From assembly GCA_027943335.1 (NCBI GenBank), contig BSBK01000871.1:2105501-2169500 (forward strand): a DNA stretch of 64,000 bases, given 5' to 3'. Origin of the DNA: Chamaecyparis obtusa. Taxonomy: Eukaryota > Streptophyta > Pinopsida > Cupressales > Cupressaceae. Shown one piece after another: positions 48,142-60,345 of the stretch. Position 1 is the stretch's first letter. Each line of letters starts with the position of its first letter. A program made the position numbers and the translations under genes. The notes under the pieces are model-generated. The model saw only the letters and a list, made by a program, of their open reading frames with translations, ran no database searches and had not been told where the DNA came from.

Positions 48142-48309
48142 CAACAGCTAAGAAACATAAATGTAGGCATCGTGGTCACAATTTTTTGGAAATACAACAT
48201 AATTGAGTGGTATACCCAGACGTGTTGCATCGTCTAGGTATACCATTCAATTATGTTGTCTCCAAAAAATTGTGACCATGATGCCTACATTTATGTTTCT
48301 CAGCTATTG
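48142..48309. repeat. Long near-perfect hairpin, arms of about 80 bp
   Basis: Arms 48142-48222 and 48231-48309 are reverse complements with about ten mismatches or gapped bases. They are separated by the 8 bp loop TGTTGCAT. A transcript from either strand would fold into a long stem of the kind that Dicer-like proteins process, or the structure may be a small foldback transposon inside the CACTA element. Confidence 0.9.
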
Positions 48310-49269
48310 TGATATTTACATTTATGTTTCTCATTTGTCGTGTTTATGTGCATGTTCTTTATGTGTATCTACTAGAAATTGTAAAAAGAAAATCAGTATC
48401 TACAATAGCCCTTTGTTAACCACATTTACGCATATGGTCCCAACAAAGTAGTGCACAAACTATACAAAGAAGGCATCGCAGAAATATGATTTCTACTTTC
48501 GCCATTAAAGCAATCTTGGTGGCACTAGCTACCTCTCGAGCCTTGCACAAGTTGCATTCATTTCCTACACCAGGTATAGATGTAGATGTGGTAGATGTAA
48601 ATGTGGTTTGATCGACCCATCGAAAGTATTGACAAACACTATTTCCTTGCAATATCAAATGTACATCAGTTCTTCATAAAATGATTAATTAGTTGTCACA
48701 TTATTTTTAAATCATAAAATATAATTACGTATCCAAACCTTTTTCCTATTTGGGCAAACCCAAAATTGACACCCAGGATTACTTATTGTGCGTGACATCT
48801 TCACATGCATGGGCCAACACCATATTGACACATAGGCACATTGACCGAAGTCATCAACGCTATTTTGATAAATATTGCATTATCACAAATATTGCATTGT
48901 CATTATTTTGTTCATTCATACTAATTATAATTACAATAAAAAGAAACATACTAATGTAGACTTGCACATTTTTTGGCTAAGTCGAAGTCTTTGGTTTAAA
49001 TCACTAGACACTCAAAACAAAATGACAAACCAAAGACAACCATGCAATAAAAAATAATTACTAAGCAATTCAGAATTAGCTCACTCCATTATAGGGAACA
49101 AAGAGAATCCCCTGTGATTTAACATCATTGATGTGCAAGGAAATAGAAAATTAGTAGAAGCAAATCTCATACAAGTAGGACATATAAAACAAGGTGAATA
49201 AGAGTAGTACATATAAAACAATTGTTAGAACATGCCAAACATTTGGCATAATTGTACATTTCATTCATG
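48310..49269. other. CACTA interior between the hairpins and the transposase
   Basis: No coding match. Presumably the 3' flank of the transposase gene. Confidence 0.4.
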
Positions 49270-52200
49270 TCATTGATATTCTTCTTCATCCATCTCATCA
49301 TCAAGATTGTCGTCATCGACGACATCATCACCACCACTATCATCATCATCATCATCATCATCACCATCAACATCATCATCATCGTCATCATCATTGTCAT
49401 CAGTAGCATCATCATCATCATCTTCTTCTTCATATTCTTCTTCGACTAGCTCTCGATCGTGATCATCATCTACATCATTTTCCACTTCTTCATCTTCCTC
49501 GATATCTTTTTCCATCACATTATACTTTATCGACCTTCCTCTTGGATCATGTCTAATAAAAAATGACCAACCTAGTTTATGTGGAACCTCTGAGTAAAAT
49601 ACCTGCTCACATTGGCTTGGAAGAACATAGGGCTCTTCTCTAACTGGCTCAAACAACTTTGTATTAATCATTGAAAATCCATTGTCATGTTCAATAACAG
49701 TTCTATTAGAATAATTTTTATTGAGTCGTAGTTTGTACCATTTCACAACGAAGAGAACTAATTTGAAGGAATTAAATCACAGTCAAGTATATCAACCAAA
49801 ATATCATAGTATCAATTTGGTGACTCTCAAGGATGTAAGTCATTTCTAGATAAAATATTAGTCACCTGAAACACTGCACTTATCCCAAAATCACAAGTTC
49901 TCATTGTGTCATCCAAATTTTTGATGCGAAATTTATAACCATTGAAAAACATAGCCTTGTGGTGTTTCACCTGCAATAATGTCAAACATGTATAAATTAT
50001 TGCATCATGAGTTGAAAAACATACGGTTGATTAATTAACAAATTTATAAGTACATGGTGATCTCTTAAACCATATGCTAAATTTATTTCCTTTTGTGTAA
50101 CATTGGGATCTCCATTACGATGAGCTTGTATAACCAATGAAGACATGGATTCCCATGTTAATCTATGACCATCATGCTGACATCATTCAATCCATGCCAT
50201 CATCCAATCTTGATTGTTTGCAATAAACAAATGTATTGCATCTCACTCTTTAGCAACTGTACAAAAGTAAATAGATGACTCACAACAGATTTGTTTTGAA
50301 GATTAAGAATTAATTAACTACAATAACATCTCATAATTTATTACCTTTCAGTTTCTTGAATCTACTGTTGCCCACCAAGTGCTCCCCTTCAATTTTTTTA
50401 ATTGAGTCGAGATCCCAAATGCAATCTATATGGGTCTTTGTTGCAAGATTAGGAAGATATTGAGTAACATACACCATCATCTGGTATACCATATATCCCT
50501 CAACCATAGAGCCTTCAAGACGTGCTCTTTTCCGTACCAAACCCTTCAAAAATTTCAAGTGTCTCTCAACCATCCACATTGACCTAGAATGTACAGGTCC
50601 ACACAATTCAATCTCCTCAACTTGGTGTATGAGGTAGTGTTCTTGTACATTGAAAAAAATTGGAGGTAAACACTTTTGCATTTCACACATTAATCGACAA
50701 ATTATTTTCTTCCAATATTTTATATCTTCTTTATGGATTTCTTTAGATGACAACCACCTACAAGGGATTCAAGACATAAATATATAAATATGAGACTTTG
50801 CAATATATTACTTGTTTGATATATTGAACAAATATCACTGCTTACCTCATGTATTTTCCAAGATCATATATCACTTATTTGATATTATTCTCAAAGTTCT
50901 TTGGGAGAGATAGGGGTAGCAAATACTGCAACAATTATCAACTAATCATTTCATACAATGAAAATCGAATGCAATTACACAAATATATTGTAAATACAAA
51001 AAAGTGTGACTTACCTTGATGAAGGTATGCCAATCATGCATTTTCATCCCTGACTCAAAATCATTTTTCTTTACTATGAGATTGCTTATATCCACAGAAA
51101 ATCCTGTAGGAAATCAAAATTTTTAGATCACTTCTTTTATGGCATTACTTTGTTGCTCTGTTAATAACCAAGGAAGAGCACTTGCATTAATCCGGTCTCC
51201 ATTGCTATTTGATTCAATGATATTTTTCATTGCATGATTGGAATCATGAATGTCACTACAAATTTTGCCAAGTTTTTCTTTGTCACACCTTCCGTCCAAT
51301 ATTTTCCATAGTGTCTTTGTTACATTCTTTCCAATATGCATAGTATCAAATAAATGCACAATTTGTAGATGCTCATAGTAGGGCAGCCAACTAAATTCTC
51401 TGGGATAACATTTTAGTTCCTTTGGAAGCTGGCCGGTGATGCCTTCACGACCTTCAAGATCATCAACTACATAATTAGCCAATAAAACACAATCAAAATA
51501 TATATTTTTCAAACATCGACCATTACGTGGAACAATATTACCTCAAATTCTATTAAATTCCAACTGCCATAGGTGAGGTGTCATTCTTTGGGGCTTTGAT
51601 GTAGTCTTTTCTTTCCCATTGAAAATATGTCTTTCTGCACTTCGATACTTATGATTTCTGGGGAGGAATTGCCTATACTCATCAAACACATGTTTTCTTA
51701 AACTTTTGGAATGATGAGATTTCATCTTTGGACCACACATTAGACATGTAGATTTTCCCTTTGTTTGAAGACCTACAAAATAATGATAAAATTGGATTAA
51801 ATATGTATATTTTTAGAATTTGAATTATCGCGTACAACTAGAATTCACCATAACATACCACAGAAATGTGTCAACCCTGGAGCATCATGAATTATCCACA
51901 CAAGCATTGCATAGAATTGAAATTATCTTTGTCCAATTGGTTGGGAGATGTCATACATAGTGAAACCATTCCATAACACGAATAACTCATCGATAAGAGG
52001 CACAATATATACATTCATATCTTTTACTTGGTACTTACCTAGTTGAATTAACAACAATATCAGATAATTATTATGGCCATTTCACTCCAAGACTTATAAT
52101 TACATGTAGATAACTATAAAATAATAAGATACCTAGAAAAATCATTGCCAACATAATGTGCTCCCTCTTTATTGACATCCATGGAGGAAGGTTATTGTTT

Positions 52201-53441
52201 ATAATAAAAATAGGCCACACCGAGCAAACAAATCTCATCTCTCCATGCAGATTGACACCGTATGCTGCCAGAGAAAGCTTGAGATTTCAAGGTTCCTCTT
52301 TAAAGTGTGGCCACTTTTCCTCTATGTCCATAAATGATGAACCATCCGCAGGCATTCGAATAATGTCATCTCAACTCCTGTCGCGTGCATGGTAATCCAT
52401 AAATTGTGCCAAGCTATTGCATTTGAATAATTGTTTCAGACGTGGAATAATGGGGATGTGACGAAGAACCTTGAGAGGCACCTTTTTTGTCACTTGATCA
52501 TCGAGATATCTGCTCGTATGACATTCAGGGCATTTTGTTGCATTTTCGTATTCTTTATAATAAATAATATGATCTTCGGGACAAGCATCTATTGTTTGAT
52601 ACTCCATTCCAATATGTTTCATAGTGGCACATAATTCTCAGTACAAGCGAGGGAGAACATTTGATGGTGGTAACAGAAAGTCACCTATCAATCTGCAACA
52701 AATAATATAAGTCATTACTATAAACAATCTTAATGGTATGTGTTTCACCTTTTATAGACTATAATGACATATATGAAAAACTTTAGCATACGTGACATTG
52801 CTATGTTGGATAAACCATTCATAACCTTCAAATTCACCAACAATAATACAACAGAGAGAAGAGTAGATTGGGAGCCTTCGTAAAGGGTTGTGTCCACCTT
52901 CTCAAGTAGAGGTATATCATGGATGTCATCAATGTCATCCTCATCATAATCATCATCATCATCATCAGCAACACCACCAGTACCAAATGTGTCAACGATC
53001 AATGTATTCATACCATCATCTTCAAATGTTTTTTCTGGCGCATGATCGTCATCTTCCATGGGATCATGATCTTCAACTTCAATACTCACACCTCCATGTT
53101 CCTCTATATTCACACTGGGGAGATCGACCTATATAAAAATGATGATAATCAAACCTCCCTTCAATGTGATAATCAAACCTCCTTCCATGGTTCATATGTA
53201 TATTAATTATGAAAACAATATAACAAATAACTTACCACTAGATTATAATCAAACCCCCTTCAATGTGACCATTCTCCCTACAATGTCTCTTTGTTGTTTT
53301 GATTTTGATTCTTCTTGTCTTTAAGCCATTACAACTCTTGCATGGACAATAACATTTGGCATTGCCTTCTCTTTGAAAGTTAGACATAAATCTAGCGATT
53401 GTCTCCCTATTTTTATCGAATTCCCTTGTATTATCTGACAT
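49270..53441 (-). pseudogene. CACTA transposase, TNP2 type, multi-exon and decayed
   Basis: Read from 53441 downward. First is a transposase-associated domain (MSDNTREFDKN, YCPCKSCNG). Next is an Asp-rich linker and LYEGSQSTLLSVVLLLVNLK (52745-53113). Transposase_21 blocks follow: ACPEDHIIYYKEYENATKCPEC and PIIPRLKQLFKC (52371-52622), EKWPHFKEEPRNLKLSLAAYGVN (about 52310), MNVYIVPLIDELFVLWNG (about 52000), LMCGPKMKSH (about 51740), SWLPYYEHLQIVHLFDTMHIGKN (about 51350). Then come DUF4218 (50331-50753) and DUF4216 (about 49270-49900). The tail is almost pure Asp/Glu. Introns with GT-AG borders separate several blocks. At least three or four in-frame stops occur, for example after LEFNRI (51543), around 51110 and within ENNIK (near 50880), so this copy cannot make transposase. 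Confidence 0.88.
49295..49440. repeat. (ATC)n trinucleotide tract in the transposase tail
   Basis: A long imperfect CAT/ATC run that encodes the poly-Asp tail on the minus strand. A shorter similar tract at 52935-52975 encodes the N-terminal Asp run. Confidence 0.9.
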
Positions 53442-53786
53442 GATCCTTAATGTGTATATCTACAAAAAAATTTGGAGATTCCTCCTTTCATTAGCTTCAC
53501 ATCACCTTCTCATAGCTTATCATTTTTTGACAGATTTCGCCAAAGGCTTTGTAGGAAACCAAGTAAAGGGTATTCTTGAGTTCAAACACATTGAGCTACT
53601 ACAACTGAATTATAGATCATGAATTCACTATAAATCAAGGGGCATTATAAATCATGAATTCACTATAAAATTAATGTATTGCTCTAGATTTCATATGGAC
53701 ATTTTGTTAAATGGTTGGCATGTATGTTTATTCAAATGGAGTTATATCATTTGGAATGGATATATGATAGGTTGATATCGAATTCT

Positions 53787-54887
53787 ATGTCCCTATTTGA
53801 TCTAATAACATCAATATAACAAACAGAGCACCAACCAATCAAATAGGGACATGCGGTGCTCAAACAGTGAGCTCATAAAACAATATATTTAGTCTTAATA
53901 AAATTTTATAAAACAACATATATTGTGTGAAGTGTTTGATCTCTCTTTATTTGTTTTGTTGTTTCGATATTCACTATTACTCCCCGTTTATGATCATTTC
54001 ATGAGGAAATATCTTGATGGCTTGTGGGCTACAAGCTAGGGCATCATGCATTATTTATGAGCTCATTGTTTGAGCACCGACCAATCAAATAGGGACATGA
54101 GGTGCTCAAACAATGAGCTCATAAACAATGCATGATGCCCTAGTTGTAGGTAGTTATCTCTTCTATAATGATGGAGGAGTGAAAGGTAATGATCAACGAG
54201 GTTGCTGCTATTAGATCATACATTAATACACTTACTGTTTTGAATTTGAGCTCGGGCATCATGCAATGTTATTGCTGTCATTGCATGCTTGTTGTTGTTG
54301 TGCACCATATATTGTTTTATACACTATTTATTTCATTGAGACTGTGAGCTTGACATTTGTAATGTATTTTCTATTATTGGATCAATGCTACCATGTTGTT
54401 GAGGTTGTAGATGCATTGAATCACCACTTCCATTCTACTTTGATAGCAGCAATATAACAAATAGAGCACCCTCTAATCAAATACAAACATAAGTAAGACA
54501 TTTAATGCTTTATTACTTCATCATCATGATAAAAATTTTATTGGCTCAAAGCACATAGAAATTCAAAACAGTAGGATATTTTAATCTTTATGAGCTCAAA
54601 TTCAAAATAGTAAGTGCATTATTTTATTACTGATATTGCTATTTCATGTCCCTATTTGATCTAATAGTATCAATATAACAAATAGAACACTGACCAATCA
54701 AATAGGGACATGAGGTGCTTAAACAGTGAGCTCATAAAATAATATATTTAGTCTTAATAAAATCTTATAAAACAACATATATTGTGTGAAGTGTTTGATC
54801 TCTCTTTATTTGTTTTGTTTTTTCAATATTCACTATGTGGTACTCCCTATTTATGATCATTTTATGAGGAAATGTCTTGATGACTTG
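53787..54887. repeat. Foldback repeat cluster with 240 bp direct repeats
   Basis: 53787-54024 and 54646-54887 are direct repeats of about 240 bp, both starting ATGTCCCTATTTGATC and ending GAGGAAAT...CTTG. A shared module, GAGCACC-ACCAATCAAATAGGGACATG-GGTGCTC, occurs near 53826, 54073 and, changed, near 54683. A diverged part of it appears near 54455. Within each 240 bp copy the ends ATGTCCCTATTTGAT and ATCAAATAGGGACAT can fold on each other. Confidence 0.85.
54038..54141. repeat. Near-perfect 41 bp hairpin
   Basis: Arms 54038-54078 and 54101-54141 match at 40 of 41 positions, with a 22 bp loop. The stem extends outward by CTACAA/TTGTAG (54030 and 54144-54149) past a one-base bulge. Confidence 0.93.
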
Positions 54888-54891
54888 CGGG

Positions 54892-56725
54892 TGTAATACC
54901 CCAAAAATGGGCTATAGGTTCATTAACCTACTACATCCTCAAATCGAATGAAATCGACATCAAAGTCCTAACTTAAGGCACACCTGTGCATCATCGAATC
55001 CTAATTGATTTTATCCTAAATTCTGCATCAGAGAATATTCCTAGTTTATCCTAATTATCTTTAATTTAATAACTATTTGACGATAAATCCTATTTATCCT
55101 AAAGTTTGATTAATTGAGTATTCTAAATATTTAATTAATTAGATTTAATACTGCCACTTAATTATTTAATTGGATTTAATTCTATTTATTCTTAAATTGT
55201 ATTATTTTATTTTGACAATAAATCTAAAATCTTATGACTAATTGATTAAATTCTTATTTAATTAATTAAAGTTAGTTGTCAATATTTAAAAATATAGTTT
55301 TAGAATAAAGTTTAATTTAATAATTGATTAACCCATAAATCAGTTATTTTAATTCAAAAATTAGTTAAGTTGAGAATAAATCACTTTATTTTTAAATTAA
55401 TTTATAATTAAATCATGCACAATCAGAAAAGTAGTCAACTAGAAATCAACAACCAATTTTAAAATTAAACTCAACATCTGATGATGAGTTGAAATTTGAT
55501 CTAAACTCTATTTTGAGTTAAACACTGCTTTTGCATGATTTTTGTGAGTTAATTATATCTGATTTCTTGATAACTCAAAAATCAACTTGAGTTTATCAAG
55601 AGTGATTTATGGCTTTTCTCATGCATCCTCAAAGCCCTGGATTTCTGATGCAAGAGCATCCTGGGTGTAAGAGCAATCTTGCATCACCCAAAAATATTTT
55701 TATTTTTGTATTCAATAAGGGCTATTTTGTGCAGAGCTGCTATTTATGGAAAGTTACTATTTTTGGTAATTTTTGTATGTGCTCAGAATGATCTGATTTC
55801 TTTCTTGGAGGTTCATTTTGGTCATATAAGTCTGCCAGTAAAGTTTCATTGCCAGATCAAGTGTATATTGGAAGATATTGAAGATTTTCGGTATTGGCAG
55901 CAGGGTACAGAAACTTTGAACTCAGTTTTGAAGGCTTTAGAGGCCCCAGATGAGGTCAAAAATTTGGGTGACGGGCGCTTGCACGGGTCAAGCCTGTAGA
56001 GCGCTTCGTGGCGTTTCTGAAATGGGGTTATAATAGCCGATCGGGTCAACTGGTGATGACTTATGATCTTCGGAAGTTGGGCCACCTGAAATGGCGAAAA
56101 ATAATTTTCTTCAAAATTTCTGTTCGGGTTTCAAAGGTTATCTTGAGCCGACTATGATGTAATGAAATGTAAAATAAAAATAATTCTAAGTTTGGTCGGC
56201 CTTATTGGCTAAAATTCTGGAACCTTCCCAGGCGGTGGAAAATTGCCTATATAAGGAAGGCTGTATTATTGTCTTAGGCAGTTCAGAATAGTTCTGGGTA
56301 GTAGATCTGGGTATTGATTCGAGGCTTTGTCCTACAGAATATTGTAAGGGAATGCCCATGTGGCTTTGCATATTGTAATTCTGAAAGTTTGTAATTCCAC
56401 ATTTGTGGAGATAATAAGAAGCCAATTTTCTGTTCTTGCATATTATTGTTGTTGTTTCTCTATGTCTGTTATGTGTTTGTGGTATTAAGGGGAGCACCCT
56501 TCATCAATTTCTATAAAATCAAGGCTTAGCTCTTCATAATTCAACACTTCAAATTTGCACAATTACTTTGGTGAATTTGTGATTGAAGGATTGAGCACTT
56601 GCGACAGGCAATTTGTGAGATCTTTCATTATTGGTCATAGTTTCATAGTTTTCATATCATAGCTTTCCATTCATAGTTTTCATATCATTCTTAGATAAAT
56701 CTGCATTCAATTTCATCTAGCTTAG
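54892..56725 (+). repeat. LTR-like block, right end undetermined
   Basis: It opens TGTAATACCCC, a common start of plant LTRs, and contains a TATA box (TATATAA, 56248-56254) followed by a plausible transcribed region. No partner, primer site or coding was found. It is cut by the minus-strand LTR at 56726. Confidence 0.4.
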
Positions 56726-57569
56726 TGTGTGTGAGTGATTTACACCTTCATGAAATAACAAGATTTAAAAGAATTTACACTATTCAAAGTAAACTAATCT
56801 AAATAATGCACAAATTAATCTAAATATCTCATGGTTCTCTAAAATAAAGTGGTAAATGAGGCTCTCAGCTATGATCCTCACTAGTGACACTCTAAAGATG
56901 AGAATTAAGCTATATGATATGCAAATTTAGATCTATTCTATCAAATTCTAGCTCTATTTGATGAACAATCTACTATGATCAAAGCAATTTAAGCTAATTA
57001 GCAATGACAAATGATAAGTGAGTGATATGGATGCAAATTGACAGAACTTTGTTGCAATTCAAAGATATGGAGTGGATCAATAATGCCTCAAAATGCCTTC
57101 TATTTATAAGATTTTCCCAAGGGTAGGGGGTAGAGTGAGATAACCATGGTTATGCTTGGGTAAGGTCAATTGGCTTTGCTTTGTCCCTAAATGGGGGGAC
57201 AAACATTTAAATGGTTTCAAAAGGCTAGACCATTTCAACAAAAGTGAGTGATTTGTGTCCATTTTGTCTCCTTTTTCCTTTGTTGAGAGAATTTATGATT
57301 TATTAATTAATTAAAGCAATTAAATTTAGCCATGAAGGGTAAGAGGTTCATTTTGATTTTTCATTTCAACAACTATGTCATTAATTGAATTTAATCAATT
57401 TCTTAGTGTTTTTCCCCCTTTTCAAGCTTTATTTAATCATTTAATCATTTAATTAAATTTTCCTTTGATTTGAATTGCCTTTGTTCCATTTATCGATTTT
57501 TAGTGCTATTTTGATGACTTGATGCACCTTTTGATTGAATTAAGCCTTTGCCAATTTTCCGTGTCTACA
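56726..57569 (-). repeat. 3' LTR of the 926-codon-ORF element
   Basis: On the minus strand it starts TGTAGACACGG, next to the polypurine tract, and ends CTCACACACA. A TATA box (TATAAATA on the minus strand, 57101-57108) lies in the middle. The outer end is inferred from the TG/CA rule and cannot be confirmed without the second LTR. Confidence 0.65.
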
Positions 57570-57583
57570 AATGCCCCTCTTTG
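57570..57583 (-). promoter_or_regulatory. Polypurine tract
   Basis: The minus strand reads CAAAGAGGGGCATT up to the LTR start. Confidence 0.75.
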
Positions 57584-57730
57584 AGTCGATGTGCGAAGAA
57601 CACCGATTCAAAGATTCCCTTAGTATGATGATCTGATTTAGGTCCTGATTCTGATATTCCTCTGATCGTTCTGATTGATGTACTTCCTGATGACGATGAT
57701 GTGCCTCTGATGATGGTGCTGATATGATAT

Positions 57731-57827
57731 GGGTCCTGGTTTGATGATAGGTCCTGGGTTCACTGATAAAGGTCCTGGGTTAATTGATAAAGGTCTTGGG
57801 TTGATTGATAAAGGTCTTGGGTTAATT
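57731..57827. repeat. 21 bp tandem repeat
   Basis: Units GATAAAGGTCYTGGGTTRATT start at 57765, 57786 and 57807, preceded by shorter, changed copies at 57731 and 57746. On the minus strand they read as a seven-residue repeat (LTQDLYQ). Confidence 0.9.
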
Positions 57828-57965
57828 GATTGCTGATATGATAATGATATGATATGATAAACTGATCTGATATGAAACCGATATGCAATTGATTTGCCTC
57901 CTGATATGATACCTTGATATGATATTGATATCTTGATATGATACGATACGATATGATATGCCCCA
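57828..57965. repeat. GATAT-rich low-complexity tract
   Basis: Dense variants of TGATATGATA, many of them self-complementary (GATATC, TGATATCA-like). Confidence 0.85.
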
Positions 57966-60345
57966 CTGATAAATGTTTTTGATGTGATGCCAATTTGATA
58001 CTCTGATGCCCCCTCAGAAATAAAACATATTGAGTCCTTGATTTAAAAGATTTTTAAGTAGTTGGAATATGTTTTGATTTCTGAAAAATATTGATGATAT
58101 GCCATGACTTGCAATTTTGCATATCCAAGATAGATAGGTCTGTTGTAGTTAAGCAAAACAAGTGATTAGGATAACAGGATAATGGTACCAATGAATGTGA
58201 TTTGTCAATCTGATAGGATAGTTCTGATAGGATAAATCAATCAGTGTGAAAACCGATATGATTTGATACTGCTGCTTCGTTCTCAGGACACAGAGACACG
58301 AACAAATGGTACTGGGTGTGATTGCTTGATACTTTGATAGGATTGATTGACGTAAGATGACTCACTGATATAGAATATTGATATGATTCCCTTGATTTGC
58401 AAAACAGGCACATTTCCGTAAATTGATATATATACGGACCTTAGCTTCTTGGATATTTGGATTTAAGTCATGGATTTGACCTAGCTAGAGTATAGGTTAT
58501 TGAGATGATTGATTATGGAGCTCTTTTAGTTTGTTGATATTATATCATGATATTTCAGTTATTGATCAGGACTTGGATGTATCATTTTGATGACATTGTA
58601 TCTTTGATTAGACAAAGTTCATGGATCTTTGATATTATGGACACTTATGATTTATGGACTTTCCTTGATTCTTGATTGAATGACCCATTTTATGATTGAT
58701 CAAGATTTCAATTGAATGAACCCCCTTTTCCCTTGGAAAGTACTACAAACAAATGCACATGCAACTAATCTAACATGATAATGCAATTAACCTTCCATGA
58801 TAATGCAATGCAATGCATCTAAGTGTCACTAGCTTTAGCAAATAAATGCCTTGAGGATAAATTTTCATCATTGAGCACTTTGGGACCGGAAAGCAAGTAC
58901 AATCACCACTGCCCACTGACATGATGATATGAATACCACTTTTTATCGCATTTGGTAACCTCCTTTTTGAACTAGTACAACCCACACTAGTCGAATAAAC
59001 CAACTATGAGAGTATGAATACTAGTTTCAACGAATTCAATGTTGCATAAACAAGCAAAGGTCAACCTTCCACCCTATATGAAAGTCCTCGATGGTTCTTT
59101 GATGACCATGTCGTTAGACGAATTCACATAAGTTGTTGGATATCCCTCAAGATAGTCACTCAAAGGCAAGAAAAATATCATATCTCCATCATTGCCAATC
59201 TAGTCAAAACATCATTGATTAGCTAAAAAGATGTGATAAAAATCAATGTAAGTAAAGATCATCAAAAGAAAGCTTCAAGTGTTTTGCATTGTTTCATGAT
59301 TTTCAAAAAGTATTTCCAAGTATTCTGATCTTTAAAGTGTTGTCAATTTTTAATCCCGAATAATAAAGTCAATGAAGGCTCATGGATCAAGTTGTGGTAA
59401 TTGAATTCTTGGTTAGAGAACAATGATATCCATCAAAGGTTCACGAAAATCTTCTTCTCTCTTCTGAAACTCTGATAATTCCCTCTCTGATTTGACTAAA
59501 TGTTGTACTATGGGATCCTTTTGAGTTAATGCCTTGCTTCATGTGAATTCATGCTTGTTTGTTGAAATCCGCTGATTAAGATCAAATGCCCCAGTTGGAT
59601 AGAAAAAATGTTGGACTTGGAAAAACTTCCAAGATTTTACCGAAGCTCGGTTTATGCAAGATGCATCTAGAAAGCACTTCATGCTGTCCTTTTTACCCAC
59701 TCTCAAACAAGATCACATTGGTTTGCCCCCAATGTCTTAGCAAGATATAGGACACGAAGGATGGATTTGCAAGCTGATGGATTAGAGATGGAAAGGCTAT
59801 GATGGAAGAAGTATGCGAATGTGACCCATAGGACTATCTCCTCAAGAGTACCCAAGCTAAGGACAAAATGATATAGCAATGTGAAGCATGTTTTTGGATA
59901 AGCCATGAAAGTCAATTGTGCAGGGCTAGATAGTGTATAGGATAACGATCTGCTACCATGAAAAGGAGTGATCCAAAAGAGTGGACATGTCAAGAAGTTC
60001 TTTGATAATAATTTTTTTTTAAAGCTCTTCATCTTGATCAAGACTAAGGGTCAATTTGGGTAAGATGTGGATAAGATAACACAATCAAGATAAAGGAGTG
60101 ATGGAGGCTATGAAGGGATGTTTTGGGATTATGAAAAAGCTATCAAGGAATGATGAAGGTGAATTTGGGATAAGCAAGATCATGATAGGGTAACATGGAT
60201 GCAGCAAGTACATAAGCTGATGGAAAGGATAACGGATGTTAAGATACTCAATGCTCATGGATGTGTTCAACCTTGTCAAGATGAAAGTGATAGATGGAAA
60301 TATGGATGAAACTTGCCCCCAAGTGTAGAGTGCAAGAAGGAAGAA
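57966..60345 (-). other. Spacer between the long ORF and the 3' LTR
   Basis: 2.4 kb with no recognised coding. The longest minus-strand frame (59703-60041, 112 codons) has no family match. In an autonomous element pol would be expected here. Confidence 0.45.

Larger units (their letters stand above)
47027..53500 (-). mobile_element. CACTA (EnSpm-like) DNA transposon, one end found
   Basis: The left end is CACTAGTACACTTGGGACC (47027), followed by a subterminal region rich in GACG/CGTC words (47050-47580), as is usual in CACTA elements. A TNP2-type transposase gene lies on the minus strand between about 53441 and 49270. The expected right end, a copy of the terminal sequence ending TAGTG, was not found in the window. 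It is lost or masked by the repeat cluster after 53.7 kb, so the end given is only the start of the coding part. Confidence 0.8.

Noticed and set aside
49194..49449. His-rich and Ile-rich plus-strand frames
   Set aside because: Antisense readings of the ATC run that encodes the acidic tail of the CACTA transposase on the minus strand.
55609..56085. Frames of 60-106 codons in the LTR-like block
   Set aside because: No start context, no family resemblance, and both strands are open over part of the same stretch.
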